A stretch of 61,940 nucleotides of DNA from Lachnospiraceae bacterium (GTDB lineage: Bacteria > Bacillota > Clostridia > Lachnospirales > Lachnospiraceae), in NCBI GenBank assembly GCA_015056925.1, contig SVFJ01000011.1, forward strand, positions 1 to 61,940, in the 5' to 3' direction. This document shows, one piece after another, positions 9,382 to 19,154 of this stretch. Position 1 is the stretch's first letter. Each line of letters begins with the position of its first letter. The position numbers were made by a program, and so were the translations under genes. The notes under the pieces were generated by a model. That model was given only the letters and a program-made list of their open reading frames with translations. It made no database searches and had not been told where the DNA came from.

Positions 9382-9419
9382 TTTGTATTAATTATACCAA
9401 TACAAAACTATTATGTCAA
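9382..9419 (-). promoter_or_regulatory. Consensus promoter with overlapping GntR operator
   Basis: On the minus strand TTGACA (9414-9419) and TATAAT (9391-9396) are separated by 17 bp, a perfect sigma-A promoter. A dyad TTTGTATT-N9-AATACAAA (9382-9406) covers the -10 box. A bound repressor would block RNA polymerase; assignment to the adjacent GntR protein is inference. Confidence 0.8.
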
Positions 9420-9483
9420 TATTTCTGTACACACAAAAACGACACCGGAAAACATTAGCTTTTCGTGTCGTTTCATTTCCTGT

Positions 9484-9519
9484 AAAACAAAAAAGATGCT
9501 TCAGCATCTTTTTTGTTTT
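9484..9519. terminator. Perfect hairpin, bidirectional terminator
   Basis: 16-bp perfect arms (AAAACAAAAAAGATGC and its complement) around a TTCA loop. The arms end in A/T runs on both sides, so it can terminate in either direction. An imperfect hairpin (AACGACAC.../...GTGTCGTT) precedes it at about 9436-9474. Confidence 0.75.
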
Positions 9520-10166
9520 CCCCTAATTTTAGTTTTTTGTTTGGTTGAATCTTTTACACTTTTGAATTCCCTTCACACAACATTTGCGTGACTTATTTCC
9601 CCTTTTAGAATTCTCTCATAACTTAGTTGCACCCCTTATGTACAACACATGTCGTCGCTTTCTGCGATTCGCTCTCTGCAAATTTCCTTTTACACATTTC
9701 CTTTTACACAATTTCGGCTTTTACACAAATCCCCTTTTACACATTTACTTGCCTCTTACACAATTTCGAAAAGATTCCCCTTTTACACATTTGCTTCAGA
9801 TTAAAATCCCCCAATCTTAATCTGAAACACACCCCTGATTTTACATCTCTAAAAGAACCATGTTCCGTTTTCTGTAACGTTGTTCTTTAATGATATTAAA
9901 CCACTAATCCCAATTATTGTCAACCGTTTTTCGCCAAAAATCTACATTTTTTAAGGTTTTTTTGTATTTTTAGCCGTTTAAACGTGTTCAGCAGAGCGGA
10001 ACGCCGTTACTCGTTATATGTTTTATACTTCTACCTCAACTATTTCATTGAAAAATAAAGGTTTTTTAATGATGCCGTTCAAAAAAAAGTACCTACTCAG
10101 ATTGCGATAATTCCAAATCTCTTTGACGCAATCAGAACAATGTTCTTTTAAAATATTTTTAGTGTT
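9520..10166. other. 647-bp gene-free stretch
   Basis: No convincing coding sequence on either strand. It holds a cluster of degenerate TTTTACACA repeats (9686-9795), GAAC-N3-GTTC dyads at 9855-9865 and 10134-10146, and a weak GATTGCG/CGCAATC stem (10100-10133) followed at a distance by eight T on the minus strand, which may end the hybrid kinase transcript. Confidence 0.6.
9686..9795. repeat. Degenerate CTTTTACACA(A)TTT direct repeats
   Basis: Six same-direction copies of (C)TTTTACACA begin near 9687, 9701, 9718, 9734, 9753 and 9780, with intervals of 14-27 bp and four of six followed by TTT or ATTTC. A seventh TTTTACACT is at 9552. Read on the minus strand the unit is TGTGTAAAAG. Confidence 0.6.
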
Positions 10167-11939
10167 CTATGACAAAACCAAATATTTCTGCATCTTTTGA
10201 TACAACTCATGAATGTCTATCGGTTTGGAAATATGTTCATTCATTCCACTCTTTGCTGATTGCTCTACATCCTGAGAAAACGCATTTGCTGTCATCGCAA
10301 AAACAGGTATTGTCTCTCCGTACGTGCCCATTTTTCGAATTTTTTCTGTTGCCTCATATCCGGTCATACCGGGCAATTGAATATCCATTAAAATCAAATC
10401 TAACGGCTCGTCCTTTGCATCCTCAAATATCTGAATTGCTTCCTCTGCACTCCATGCACTGATTACCTCAGCTCCGGTTCTTTGCAGTATTGCCAGAATA
10501 ATTTCCATATTAATTTCATTATCTTCAACAACCATAAGCTTCTTCCCCTTTGCATTCGGTATCTTATTATCTTCTTTCTCCTCTTGCTTTACCTCAGTAT
10601 CCTTCTTCAGCTTCATTTTAATCAAAAATCTTGTTCCCTTGCCCAACTCACTGTCAATTTCCAAGTCTGCCCCCATAACATCCAGAATTGTTTTTGTAAT
10701 ACTCATGCCAATGCCGCTTCCCTCTGTTTTATTGACATACTGCGTCTCATCTCTTTCAAAAGGCTTGAATATCATTGTTTCTACAAACTCTTTCTTCATT
10801 CCGATTCCGTTATCTGCCACTTCTATCTTAAAAAATGCATACTCATCAGCCAACGCTTTGCTTTCTTCTTCCAGCTGCTCCACAATCAAGCTGACCTTCC
10901 CTCCTGTCGGTGTAAACTTAATGCTATTACTTAGAAGATTCATTATAACCTGCCTGAATCGAACTACATCCCCCACAAAACTATTATCTTGTACTTTGTC
11001 ACAACAAACCTCCAATGTCAGTCCTTTCGACGCAGCCCTTTGTTCCAATACATTATATATCTCTATAATAAACTCTTTCAGTTCAAATCTTACTTCCTTT
11101 AATTTCAATTCATGACTTTCTATCTCAGACATATCCAATACGTTATTAATCAAATGAAGAAGCATTACCGAGGAATCATTAATCTTCTTTAGGCAATCCT
11201 GCACCTTCTCCTTATTATCTATGTTATAATTGGCCATTTCCGTCATTCCCAATATGGCATTCATTGGTGTCCTAATATCATGAGACATATTCGCCAAGAA
11301 CTTACTTTTGGCTTCATTTGCCTTTTGCGCCTTCTGTTTCTCCCTTTCAATATTTTTCTTGGAACGCTCTTCATACCTTTGCTGGTATTTGAATACAAGT
11401 CCACAGGATACAGACACTGCAACAATCGCTAAAATATTATCCTGATAATAATACAATTCCTCCATCTGCCCTAATTCATCTCGCAAAAAATGATAACTAT
11501 AAGATATACAACATATATATAGCGTAAGCGTAACCGGAAACAGTACACAAAAATAAATTCCCTTCGTAAACAAGCAAATCATCAACAACCCTAATACCAT
11601 CCATACCGGCATACCCGACTTAATGCCTCCGCCTTCTGTTCCCATATATAAATACGGAATAATTACAAACAGCATCGGAATTAATGTTAATGTCTTAAAA
11701 AACATAATTTGCCCCTGATGATTTCTCGAAAAAAACAGCACAAAAAGCAAATAAATAATGCTGAGAAACAAAGGCAAAATACTCTTTGTCTCATATCTCA
11801 TTACCAACTGAAAAGCCATAACGAAGAACATTGCCAATATTTCAATTACTACCATTGAATAAAACGTGAAAAGCTCTGTACTTTTATCTTCTATGGATAT
11901 TCCAAAAAAACTAAAAATTCTTTTTATCAAACCGACCAT
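10167..11939 (-). CDS. Membrane hybrid sensor histidine kinase with C-terminal receiver
   Basis: 590 aa from the ATG at 11939, chosen because AGAGGGTG precedes it. There are six hydrophobic segments in residues 27-185 with short loops, a linker coiled coil at 186-212, HisKA with phosphoacceptor His220 (SHDIRTPMNA), and HATPase_c with N box NLLSNSIKF, G1 DNGIG and G2 GSGIGMS. The receiver domain starts near 466 with Asp519 (LILMDIQ). No DNA-binding output and no adjacent response regulator were seen, so it is an orphan that presumably relays to a distant Hpt or regulator. The signal is unknown. Confidence 0.9.
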   Translation of the reverse strand: MVGLIKRIFSFFGISIEDKSTELFTFYSMVVIEILAMFFVMAFQLVMRYETKSILPLFLSIIYLLFVLFFSRNHQGQIMFFKTLTLIPMLFVIIPYLYMGTEGGGIKSGMPVWMVLGLLMICLFTKGIYFCVLFPVTLTLYICCISYSYHFLRDELGQMEELYYYQDNILAIVAVSVSCGLVFKYQQRYEERSKKNIEREKQKAQKANEAKSKFLANMSHDIRTPMNAILGMTEMANYNIDNKEKVQDCLKKINDSSVMLLHLINNVLDMSEIESHELKLKEVRFELKEFIIEIYNVLEQRAASKGLTLEVCCDKVQDNSFVGDVVRFRQVIMNLLSNSIKFTPTGGKVSLIVEQLEEESKALADEYAFFKIEVADNGIGMKKEFVETMIFKPFERDETQYVNKTEGSGIGMSITKTILDVMGADLEIDSELGKGTRFLIKMKLKKDTEVKQEEKEDNKIPNAKGKKLMVVEDNEINMEIILAILQRTGAEVISAWSAEEAIQIFEDAKDEPLDLILMDIQLPGMTGYEATEKIRKMGTYGETIPVFAMTANAFSQDVEQSAKSGMNEHISKPIDIHELYQKMQKYLVLS

Positions 11940-11990
11940 ATTTTCACCCTCTATAACATATATCATATCTATCAAACGCATAATTTTCTC

Positions 11991-12020
11991 ATTATATATT
12001 CTATTTTATTATTTTGTCGC
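11991..12020 (-). promoter_or_regulatory. Probable promoter of the hybrid kinase
   Basis: On the minus strand GCGACA and a perfect TATAAT are separated by 18 bp, about 50 bp before the kinase start. Confidence 0.55.
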
Positions 12021-12040
12021 ACTTTTTCCAAGTGTTTTCT

Positions 12041-12086
12041 ACGAAAAAAGAAGCCATCGTATCTCAAATGATACAATGACCTCTTT
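12041..12086 (-). terminator. Terminator of serC-serA
   Basis: 17-bp arms with several G-U pairs (12047-12063 and 12070-12086) around a six-base loop, followed on the minus strand by TTTT. It lies 42 bp past the serA stop. Confidence 0.8.
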
Positions 12087-12128
12087 CTATGTAATCTAAT
12101 AATCAAACAACCTATATCGTCTAATCTA

Positions 12129-13292
12129 TTATTTCACTTTTCTTGCTCTGAATACACCCTCAATAGCAGCTAACTGCTCTAAGATGGCATCTGTTGCCGG
12201 AGTTTCAATATCCATAACGGTATATCCATACTCACCTCTTGACTTATTAGTCATATCTGAGATGTTGATTCCGGCTTCACCGAATACACCTGTAAATTGT
12301 GTAATCATGTTCGCAATGTTCTTATGATGAATTGCTACACGTCCTGCTGTCTGGCAAACACCCATATCACAGTTAGGATAGTTTACACTGTTCTTGATAT
12401 TACCGTTCTCAAGATAGTTCTTAAGCTCATCTACCGCCATTACTGCACAGTTATCCTCAGACTCCTCTGTTGAAGCTCCAAGATGAGGCATAACGATGCA
12501 TCCCGGATGACCTGCTGTAGTAGGGTTCGCAAAATCAGAAACATACTTTCTAATCTTACCTGACTCTAAACCTGCCAATACATCCTTCTCATTTGCAAGA
12601 AGGTCTCTTGCAAAGTTAAGAATAATAACTCCCGGCTTCATCTTAGAAATAGCATCAGCATTAATCATACCCTTTGTGCTATCTAATAACGGAACGTGAA
12701 TTGTAATATAATCACAGTTCTCATAAATCTCTTCAACATTTAATACATGCTTAACATCACGGCTTAAGCTCCACGCTGCATCAACTGATACATATGGGTC
12801 ATAACCGTATACTTCCATGCCTAAGTGTCTTGCTGCATTAGCTACCTTAACACCAATGGCACCAAGACCGATAATACCAAGCTTCTTACCTGCAATCTCA
12901 GTTCCTGCAAACTTGCTCTTTGCCTTCTCTGCAGTCTTAGAAATAGCTTCGTCTTCCTTATTATCCTCTACCCACTTAATACCGCCAACAACATCTCTTG
13001 CAGCCAATAACATACCTGCAATTACAAGCTCCTTAACGCCGTTTGCATTTGCACCAGGTGTATTGAATACTACAATACCCTGCTCTGCACACTTCTCAAG
13101 CGGAATGTTATTTACACCGGCACCTGCTCTTGCTACTGCAAGAAGGTTCTTTGGCAACTCCATATCATGCATAGATGCGCTACGAACCAACACACCATCA
13201 GCTGCATTGATATCATCTGTCTTCTGATAGTTATCTGTAAATCTTACTAAACCAATATTAGAAATTGGATTCAAACAATTATACTGGAACAT
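12129..13292 (-). CDS. serA: D-3-phosphoglycerate dehydrogenase
   Basis: Oxidises 3-phosphoglycerate with NAD as the first step of serine synthesis. 387 aa: substrate-binding segments flank a Rossmann domain (KLGIIGLGAIGVKVA near 137-151), with catalytic His in MPHLGAST near residue 270, and a C-terminal ACT domain (about 318-387, FTGVFGEAGINISDM) that in the family binds serine for feedback. The start codon overlaps the serC stop by one base (TAATG), so the pair is translationally coupled. Confidence 0.95.
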   Translation of the reverse strand: MFQYNCLNPISNIGLVRFTDNYQKTDDINAADGVLVRSASMHDMELPKNLLAVARAGAGVNNIPLEKCAEQGIVVFNTPGANANGVKELVIAGMLLAARDVVGGIKWVEDNKEDEAISKTAEKAKSKFAGTEIAGKKLGIIGLGAIGVKVANAARHLGMEVYGYDPYVSVDAAWSLSRDVKHVLNVEEIYENCDYITIHVPLLDSTKGMINADAISKMKPGVIILNFARDLLANEKDVLAGLESGKIRKYVSDFANPTTAGHPGCIVMPHLGASTEESEDNCAVMAVDELKNYLENGNIKNSVNYPNCDMGVCQTAGRVAIHHKNIANMITQFTGVFGEAGINISDMTNKSRGEYGYTVMDIETPATDAILEQLAAIEGVFRARKVK

Positions 13293-14374
13293 TATGCATT
13301 CTCCTCCTCAAACTTCTTCATGAATGCAACAAGCTTCTCTACGCCCTCGATTGGCATAGCATTGTAGATGCTTGCACGCATACCACCAACAGAACGATGA
13401 CCCTTAAGGTTCTCAAAGCCAGCTTCCTTAGCTTCCTTAACAAACTTAGCATCTAACTCATCGCTTCCTGTTACGAATGGTACGTTCATAAGAGAACGGT
13501 CCTCCGCTCTAACAGTTCCCTTGAAGAGCTTGCTCTGGTCTAAGAAATCATATAAAATCTTAGCCTTCTTCTCGTTATGCTCCTTCATTGCTGTAAGACC
13601 GCCCATCTTCTTAATCCACTTGAATACCTTACCACAAATATAGATACCGTATGCAGGTGGTGTATTATACATAGAACCATTATCTACATGAATCTTATAC
13701 TTTAACATAGTAGGTGTTCCAGGTAATGTATCCTCGGTAATCAAATCCTCTCTGATGATTGCAATTACTACACCTGCAGGTCCAATGTTCTTCTGAACAC
13801 CGCCGTAAATCATACCATACTTTGTAACATCCATAGGCTCTGATAAGAAGCATGAAGATACATCAGATACTAATACCTTACCCTTTGTGTTTGGTAAAGT
13901 CTTGAACTTTGTTCCGTAAATTGTATTGTTCTCACAAATATATACATAATCTGCATCCTCTGAAATTGGTAAATCAGAGCAATCCGGAATGTAAGAAAAT
14001 GTCTCATCCTCAGAAGAGGCAATCTTATTAGCCTTACCATACATACAAGCTTCCTGATAAGCCTTCTTAGCCCACTGACCTGTTACAATATAATCAGCAA
14101 CACCATTCTTCATAAGGTTCATAGGAATCATAGCAAACTGCTGGCTTGCACCACCCTGTAAGAATAATACTTTATAGTTATCAGGGATATTTAATAAATC
14201 TCTTAAATCAGCCTCAGCCTCATCAATAATTGCCTGATAAGCCTTTGAACGATGGCTCATCTCCATTACTGACATACCTGTTCCCTTATAATCTAACATC
14301 TCTGCTGCAGCTTCTTTTAATACTTCTTCAGGTAAAACTGCCGGACCTGCTGAAAAGTTGTACACTCTAGACAT
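13292..14374 (-). CDS. serC: Phosphoserine aminotransferase
   Basis: PLP enzyme converting 3-phosphohydroxypyruvate and glutamate to phosphoserine. 360 aa, starting MSRVYNFSAGPAVLPEEVL. The PLP lysine is in GGVQKNIGPAG near residue 195, and the C-terminus holds HRSVGGMRASIYNA. It is first gene of serC-serA; no serB phosphatase is adjacent. AGGAGG precedes the ATG at 14374, behind a long structured leader. Confidence 0.96.
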   Translation of the reverse strand: MSRVYNFSAGPAVLPEEVLKEAAAEMLDYKGTGMSVMEMSHRSKAYQAIIDEAEADLRDLLNIPDNYKVLFLQGGASQQFAMIPMNLMKNGVADYIVTGQWAKKAYQEACMYGKANKIASSEDETFSYIPDCSDLPISEDADYVYICENNTIYGTKFKTLPNTKGKVLVSDVSSCFLSEPMDVTKYGMIYGGVQKNIGPAGVVIAIIREDLITEDTLPGTPTMLKYKIHVDNGSMYNTPPAYGIYICGKVFKWIKKMGGLTAMKEHNEKKAKILYDFLDQSKLFKGTVRAEDRSLMNVPFVTGSDELDAKFVKEAKEAGFENLKGHRSVGGMRASIYNAMPIEGVEKLVAFMKKFEEENA

Positions 14375-14634
14375 TTCTCTAACTCCTCCTGGTTATTATT
14401 ACTTTTCGTAATTATTCAGTCCCTTCATAATTACGATGCAAAAATCTATGACAAATTGCTACGCAATGAGATTTTTGCAATAGTGAATCATTTTCTTACG
14501 GTCTCAGCAGCAAGTGCCTCGACCTGTCCTGAATAGTTACATTAATTCACAAATAATGAATACATTTATATATAATGATTTATTATATGCAACACTCACT
14601 GTTGTATATTAACACTTTACATCGGCAAAGTCAA
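14375..14634 (-). promoter_or_regulatory. Promoter and structured leader of serC-serA
   Basis: On the minus strand TTGACT (14629-14634) and TAATAT (14606-14611) are 17 bp apart. The transcript would carry about 220 nt of leader. It contains an 11-bp perfect stem (14437-14447 with 14469-14479) enclosing a second stem ATTGC/GCAAT (14455-14467), and next to the gene an 8-bp stem CGTAATTA/TAATTACG (14407-14435). No T-box AGGGTGGNACCGCG sequence, leader peptide or known riboswitch core was seen. Confidence 0.6.
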
Positions 14635-14652
14635 CGTTTGTTACAACTACAA

Positions 14653-16332
14653 TTACTGACGGTTTGCCAAATCCTCTGCATCAAAGGCATCGCTGATTGC
14701 AGCTCCTGCCGGTACCATAGGGAATACCTTATCATCCTCTTCAATCACACACTCAATCACTACAGGTGCATTCAAGGAAATCGCCTTCTCAATAGCAGGG
14801 CCAACCTCTTCCTTCTTGGTAACACGAATTGCCTCACATCCAAGTCCCTCTGCAACCTTACAGAAGTCCACCTTATCTGCAAGAACAGTCTGTGAATAGC
14901 GCTGTCCATAGAACAGAGTCTGCCACTGTCTAACCATACCAAGTACATGGTTGTTAATCACAATCTGTATAATCGGAATATTATAACGGCTTGCTGTTGC
15001 CAACTCATGAAGATTCATACGGAAGCAACCATCACCTGCAATATTTACACAGATATCATCCGGTCTGCCTACCTTGGCACCGATACATGCTCCAAGACCG
15101 TAACCCATAGTTCCGAGACCACCTGATGAAAGGAAAGTTCTTGGCTTTGTATAATGATAGAACTGCGCTGCCCACATCTGGTGCTGTCCTACATCTGTTG
15201 ACACAACCGCCTTACCCTTAGTTACTCTGTCAAGCTCCTCAATGATATACGGACCCGTCAGCTTATCTGTATCATACTTTAACGGATACTTTTCCTTAAG
15301 ACTCTTAATATAATCAAGCCACTCTGTATGATTCTGCTTGCTTAATCTGACATTAAGCTCCTGTAATACAGACTTCAAATCACCTACGATAGCCGCATCT
15401 GTCTTAATATTCTTATTAATCTCAGCCGCATCAATATCAATATGCAAAATCTTAGCATTACTTGCAAACTTCTTAGGATTACCAACTACACGGTCTGAAA
15501 ATCTTGCACCAAGAGCAATCAATAAGTCACACTGGCTCACACCGTAGTTAGAGGTCTTTGTACCATGCATACCAATCATACCTGTGTACTGGTCACTATT
15601 ACCATCAAAAGCGCCCTTACCCATCAAGGTATCACATACAGGCGCGCCTACCTTCTCAGCAAACTCCTTCACCTGTGCAGCCGCATCTGAAATAATTGCT
15701 CCACCACCAAGATAAATATATGGCTTCTCAGACTCCTGAATCAATTTGATTGCTGTATTAATATCTTCCTCTGTGTAATGATTCTGAACCTCAACAGCCT
15801 CAGGTCTCATTGGTTCAAACTCACATTTATTGGCTGTAACATCCTTTGTAATATCTACAAGTACAGGACCCGGTCTGCCGGTACGCGCAATCTTAAACGC
15901 CTTACGGATAGTATCAGCAAGCTCATTTACATCCTTAACGATGAAGCCATGCTTTGTAATCGGCATCGTTACACCCGCAATATCTACCTCCTGGAAAGAA
16001 TCCTTACCAAGTAAAGGCAATGTAACATTAGCAGTAATCGCAACCATAGGAACAGAATCCATATAAGCAGTTGCAATACCTGTTACAAGATTTGTTGCAC
16101 CCGGACCGCTTGTTGCCATACAAACACCAACCTTACCGGTTGCTCTTGCATATCCGTCTGCCGCATGAGAAGCACCCTGCTCATGAGAAGTTAAGATATG
16201 CTTAATCTCATCACTATGTTTATATAATTCATCGTAAATATTCAAAATACATCCACCCGGATAACCAAATACAGTATCCACGCCTTGTTCTTTCAAACAC
16301 TCAATTACGATTTCTGAACCATTTAACAGCAT
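14653..16332 (-). CDS. ilvB: Acetolactate synthase, large (catalytic) subunit
   Basis: ThDP/FAD enzyme making acetolactate or acetohydroxybutyrate, first common step to valine, leucine and isoleucine. 559 aa: PYR domain with FGYPGGCILNIYDEL and catalytic Glu in TSHEQGASHAADGYARATG (residues about 47-65), a central FAD-type domain, and PP domain with GDGCFRMNLHELATA near 440. The small regulatory subunit gene ilvN is not adjacent. Last gene of leuB-ilvD-ilvB, 26 bp after ilvD. Confidence 0.95.
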   Translation of the reverse strand: MLLNGSEIVIECLKEQGVDTVFGYPGGCILNIYDELYKHSDEIKHILTSHEQGASHAADGYARATGKVGVCMATSGPGATNLVTGIATAYMDSVPMVAITANVTLPLLGKDSFQEVDIAGVTMPITKHGFIVKDVNELADTIRKAFKIARTGRPGPVLVDITKDVTANKCEFEPMRPEAVEVQNHYTEEDINTAIKLIQESEKPYIYLGGGAIISDAAAQVKEFAEKVGAPVCDTLMGKGAFDGNSDQYTGMIGMHGTKTSNYGVSQCDLLIALGARFSDRVVGNPKKFASNAKILHIDIDAAEINKNIKTDAAIVGDLKSVLQELNVRLSKQNHTEWLDYIKSLKEKYPLKYDTDKLTGPYIIEELDRVTKGKAVVSTDVGQHQMWAAQFYHYTKPRTFLSSGGLGTMGYGLGACIGAKVGRPDDICVNIAGDGCFRMNLHELATASRYNIPIIQIVINNHVLGMVRQWQTLFYGQRYSQTVLADKVDFCKVAEGLGCEAIRVTKKEEVGPAIEKAISLNAPVVIECVIEEDDKVFPMVPAGAAISDAFDAEDLANRQ

Positions 16333-16358
16333 AGAATTTCTCCTTTTTCTAAATGTAT

Positions 16359-18026
16359 TTATTTCTTAATCTCTAAAACAGCACCTCTGTTACCGCTTGT
16401 AACCATCTCACGGTATCTTGCAAGATATCCTGTATTCACTGCCGGCTCCTTAGGCTGCCACTTTGCTCTTCTTGCAGCAAGCTCTTCATCCGACACCTTA
16501 ACATTCAACTTGTACTCAGGAATATTAATCTCAATAATATCTCCCTCTTCTACCAAAGCGATAGGTCCGCACACAGCTGCCTCCGGTGAAACATGTCCGA
16601 TGGAAGCTCCTCTTGAAGCACCTGAGAAGCGTCCGTCTGTAATCAAAGCAACGCTTGAGCCAAGTCCCATACCCGCTATAGCAGATGTTGGATTAAGCAT
16701 CTCTCTCATACCAGGACCACCCTTTGGACCCTCATAACGGATGACTACAACGTCTCCTGCTACAATCTTGCCGCCCTTGATAGCTGCAATAGCATCCTCT
16801 TCACACTCGAATACGCGAGCAGGACCTTCATGTACCATCATCTCAGCAACTACTGCTGAACGCTTAACAACACTTCCGTCAGGAGCAAGGTTACCCTTTA
16901 ATACTGCAAGACCGCCTGTTGTACTATATGGATTATCCATAGGTCTGATAACCTCAGGATTCAAATTCTTAACACCCTTAATATTCTCACCGATTGTCTT
17001 ACCTGTTACTGTCATACAATTCTCATTAATCAATCCTGCCTCTGCAAGCTGATTCATAACTGCATACACACCGCCTGCTTCGTTAAGGTCTTCCATATAG
17101 GTAGGACCTGCCGGTGCAAGGTGGCAAAGGTTTGGTGTCTTATCACTGATTTCATTTGCAAATGCAATATCGAAATCAAAGCCAATCTCATGTGCAATAG
17201 CCGGTAAATGAAGCATACTGTTTGTAGAACATCCAAGTGCCATATCAACAGTTAACGCATTAATAATTGCTTCCTTTGTCATAATGTCACGAGGGCGAAT
17301 ATTCTGACGAAGCATCTCCATAACTGCCATACCTGCATGCTTAGCAAGTCTGATTCTGTCAGAATAAACTGCAGGAATTGTACCATTACCGCGAAGTCCC
17401 ATACCGAGAGCCTCTGTTAAGCAGTTCATAGAGTTTGCTGTATACATACCTGAACAAGAACCACATGTAGGACATGCCTTCTGCTCATACTCACAAACCT
17501 TCTCCTCTGTCATAGTACCTGCAGCATAAGAACCTACTGCCTCAAACATCGATGAAAGACTTGTCTTATGTCCGTCAATACGACCTGCAAGCATAGGACC
17601 ACCTGAAACAAATACAGTCGGAACATTAATTCTTGCAGCTGCCATCAAAAGACCCGGAACATTCTTATCACAGTTTGGAACCATAACCAAAGCATCAAAC
17701 TGATGTGCCATAGCCATAGCCTCTGTTGAATCTGCAATCAAATCTCTTGTAACAAGGGAATACTTCATACCAACGTGTCCCATAGCAATACCATCACAAA
17801 CCGCAATTGCAGGGAACACTACAGGAACACCGCCTGCCTCTGCTACTCCTAACTTAACTGCATTTACAATCTTATCAAGATTCATATGACCAGGTACAAT
17901 CTCATTATATGAGCTTACGATACCAATCATAGGCTTCTTCATTTCCTCTTCTGTAAATCCTAATGCATTAAACAAGCTTCTGTGAGGAGCCTGCTGCATT
18001 CCCTTCATAACATTATCACTTCTCAT
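16359..18026 (-). CDS. ilvD: Dihydroxy-acid dehydratase
   Basis: Iron-sulfur dehydratase making the 2-keto acid precursors of valine and isoleucine. 555 aa, standard length. Cluster cysteines are in PNCDKNVPG (about residue 115) and [18 protein letters not shown] (about 185-205); the C-terminal [19 protein letters not shown] motif is intact. It is the middle gene of leuB-ilvD-ilvB, 27 bp after leuB. Confidence 0.96.
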   Translation of the reverse strand: MRSDNVMKGMQQAPHRSLFNALGFTEEEMKKPMIGIVSSYNEIVPGHMNLDKIVNAVKLGVAEAGGVPVVFPAIAVCDGIAMGHVGMKYSLVTRDLIADSTEAMAMAHQFDALVMVPNCDKNVPGLLMAAARINVPTVFVSGGPMLAGRIDGHKTSLSSMFEAVGSYAAGTMTEEKVCEYEQKACPTCGSCSGMYTANSMNCLTEALGMGLRGNGTIPAVYSDRIRLAKHAGMAVMEMLRQNIRPRDIMTKEAIINALTVDMALGCSTNSMLHLPAIAHEIGFDFDIAFANEISDKTPNLCHLAPAGPTYMEDLNEAGGVYAVMNQLAEAGLINENCMTVTGKTIGENIKGVKNLNPEVIRPMDNPYSTTGGLAVLKGNLAPDGSVVKRSAVVAEMMVHEGPARVFECEEDAIAAIKGGKIVAGDVVVIRYEGPKGGPGMREMLNPTSAIAGMGLGSSVALITDGRFSGASRGASIGHVSPEAAVCGPIALVEEGDIIEINIPEYKLNVKVSDEELAARRAKWQPKEPAVNTGYLARYREMVTSGNRGAVLEIKK

Positions 18027-18053
18027 GACTTATCCTCCATATCTGAATCAAAA

Positions 18054-19154
18054 TTAAATACGCTCTGCAATCAAGTCACCCATCTTTGCTGTACCAATCT
18101 GAGTTACTGTTGCCTTCTTGCTCTCATCCTGCGGCATAATATCGATGGTACGGTAATTCTCCTCCAATACCTTCTTAACCGCCTTCTCAATCGCATCTGC
18201 CTCTGCATCCAAATCAAAGGAATAACGAAGCATCATCGCTGCGCTGAGAATGGTAGCGATAGGATTAGCAATACCCATACCTGCAATATCAGGTGCTGAA
18301 CCGCCACTTGGCTCATAAAGGCCGAACTTTGTATCATTTAAGCTGGCTGATGCAAGCATACCAATAGAACCTGTTACCATACTTGCCTCATCAGATAAAA
18401 TATCACCAAACATATTCTCAGTCAAAATTACGTCGAACTGTCTTGGATTCTTTACAAGCTGCATTGCGCAGTTATCAACAAGCATATGCTCTAAAGTAAC
18501 CTCCGGATAATCAGCTGCAACTTCCTCTACAACCTTTCTCCAAAGTCTTGAAGAATCAAGTACGTTAGCCTTATCAACGCTTGTTACTTTCTTTCTTCTC
18601 TTCATTGCAATATCAAAGCCCTTGATTGCAATTCTACGAATCTCTTCTTCATTATATGTAAGTGTGTCAACCGCAGTCATAACACCATCGACTTCCTTAG
18701 TGCTTCTCTCACCAAAGTAAAGACCGCCTGTTAACTCACGCATAATCATCATATCAAAGCCATCGCCGATAATATCATCTCTTAAAGGACATGCTTCCTT
18801 CAACTCTTCATATAAATTAGCAGGTCTTAGATTCGCAAATAAATTCAAAGCCTTACGAAGCTTTAGCAAACCTGCCTCCGGTCTTAAATGAGAAGGTAAC
18901 TTATACCATGGTGATGTAGAAGTATTACCTCCGATAGAACCCATCAACACTGCATCCGCAGCCTTTGCTGTCGCAATCGCCTCATCTGTAAGCGGCTCGC
19001 CACAGGCATCAATAGATGCTCCTCCCATTAAAATATCTGTAAAGGACATCTCATGTCCATACTTATCTGCTACTGCATTTAATACCTTCTTAGCTTCTGC
19101 TACTACCTCCGGTCCGATACCGTCACCAGGAATACATACTATATTTAACTTCAT
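18054..19154 (-). CDS. leuB: 3-isopropylmalate dehydrogenase
   Basis: NAD-dependent oxidative decarboxylase of leucine synthesis. 366 aa: IPGDGIGPEV at residues 8-17, substrate residues in LRKALNLFANLRPANLY and RELTGGLYFG (about 135-145), and NAD site GGSAPDIAGMGIANPIA near 277. First gene of a leuB-ilvD-ilvB unit; leuA, leuC and leuD are not present here, an unusual split of the leucine genes. It lies behind a 250-nt structured leader. Confidence 0.96.
   Translation of the reverse strand: MKLNIVCIPGDGIGPEVVAEAKKVLNAVADKYGHEMSFTDILMGGASIDACGEPLTDEAIATAKAADAVLMGSIGGNTSTSPWYKLPSHLRPEAGLLKLRKALNLFANLRPANLYEELKEACPLRDDIIGDGFDMMIMRELTGGLYFGERSTKEVDGVMTAVDTLTYNEEEIRRIAIKGFDIAMKRRKKVTSVDKANVLDSSRLWRKVVEEVAADYPEVTLEHMLVDNCAMQLVKNPRQFDVILTENMFGDILSDEASMVTGSIGMLASASLNDTKFGLYEPSGGSAPDIAGMGIANPIATILSAAMMLRYSFDLDAEADAIEKAVKKVLEENYRTIDIMPQDESKKATVTQIGTAKMGDLIAERI

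Noticed and set aside
9855-10146. LexA (SOS) boxes
   Set aside because: Firmicute LexA boxes are GAAC-N4-GTTC; these dyads have three central bases.
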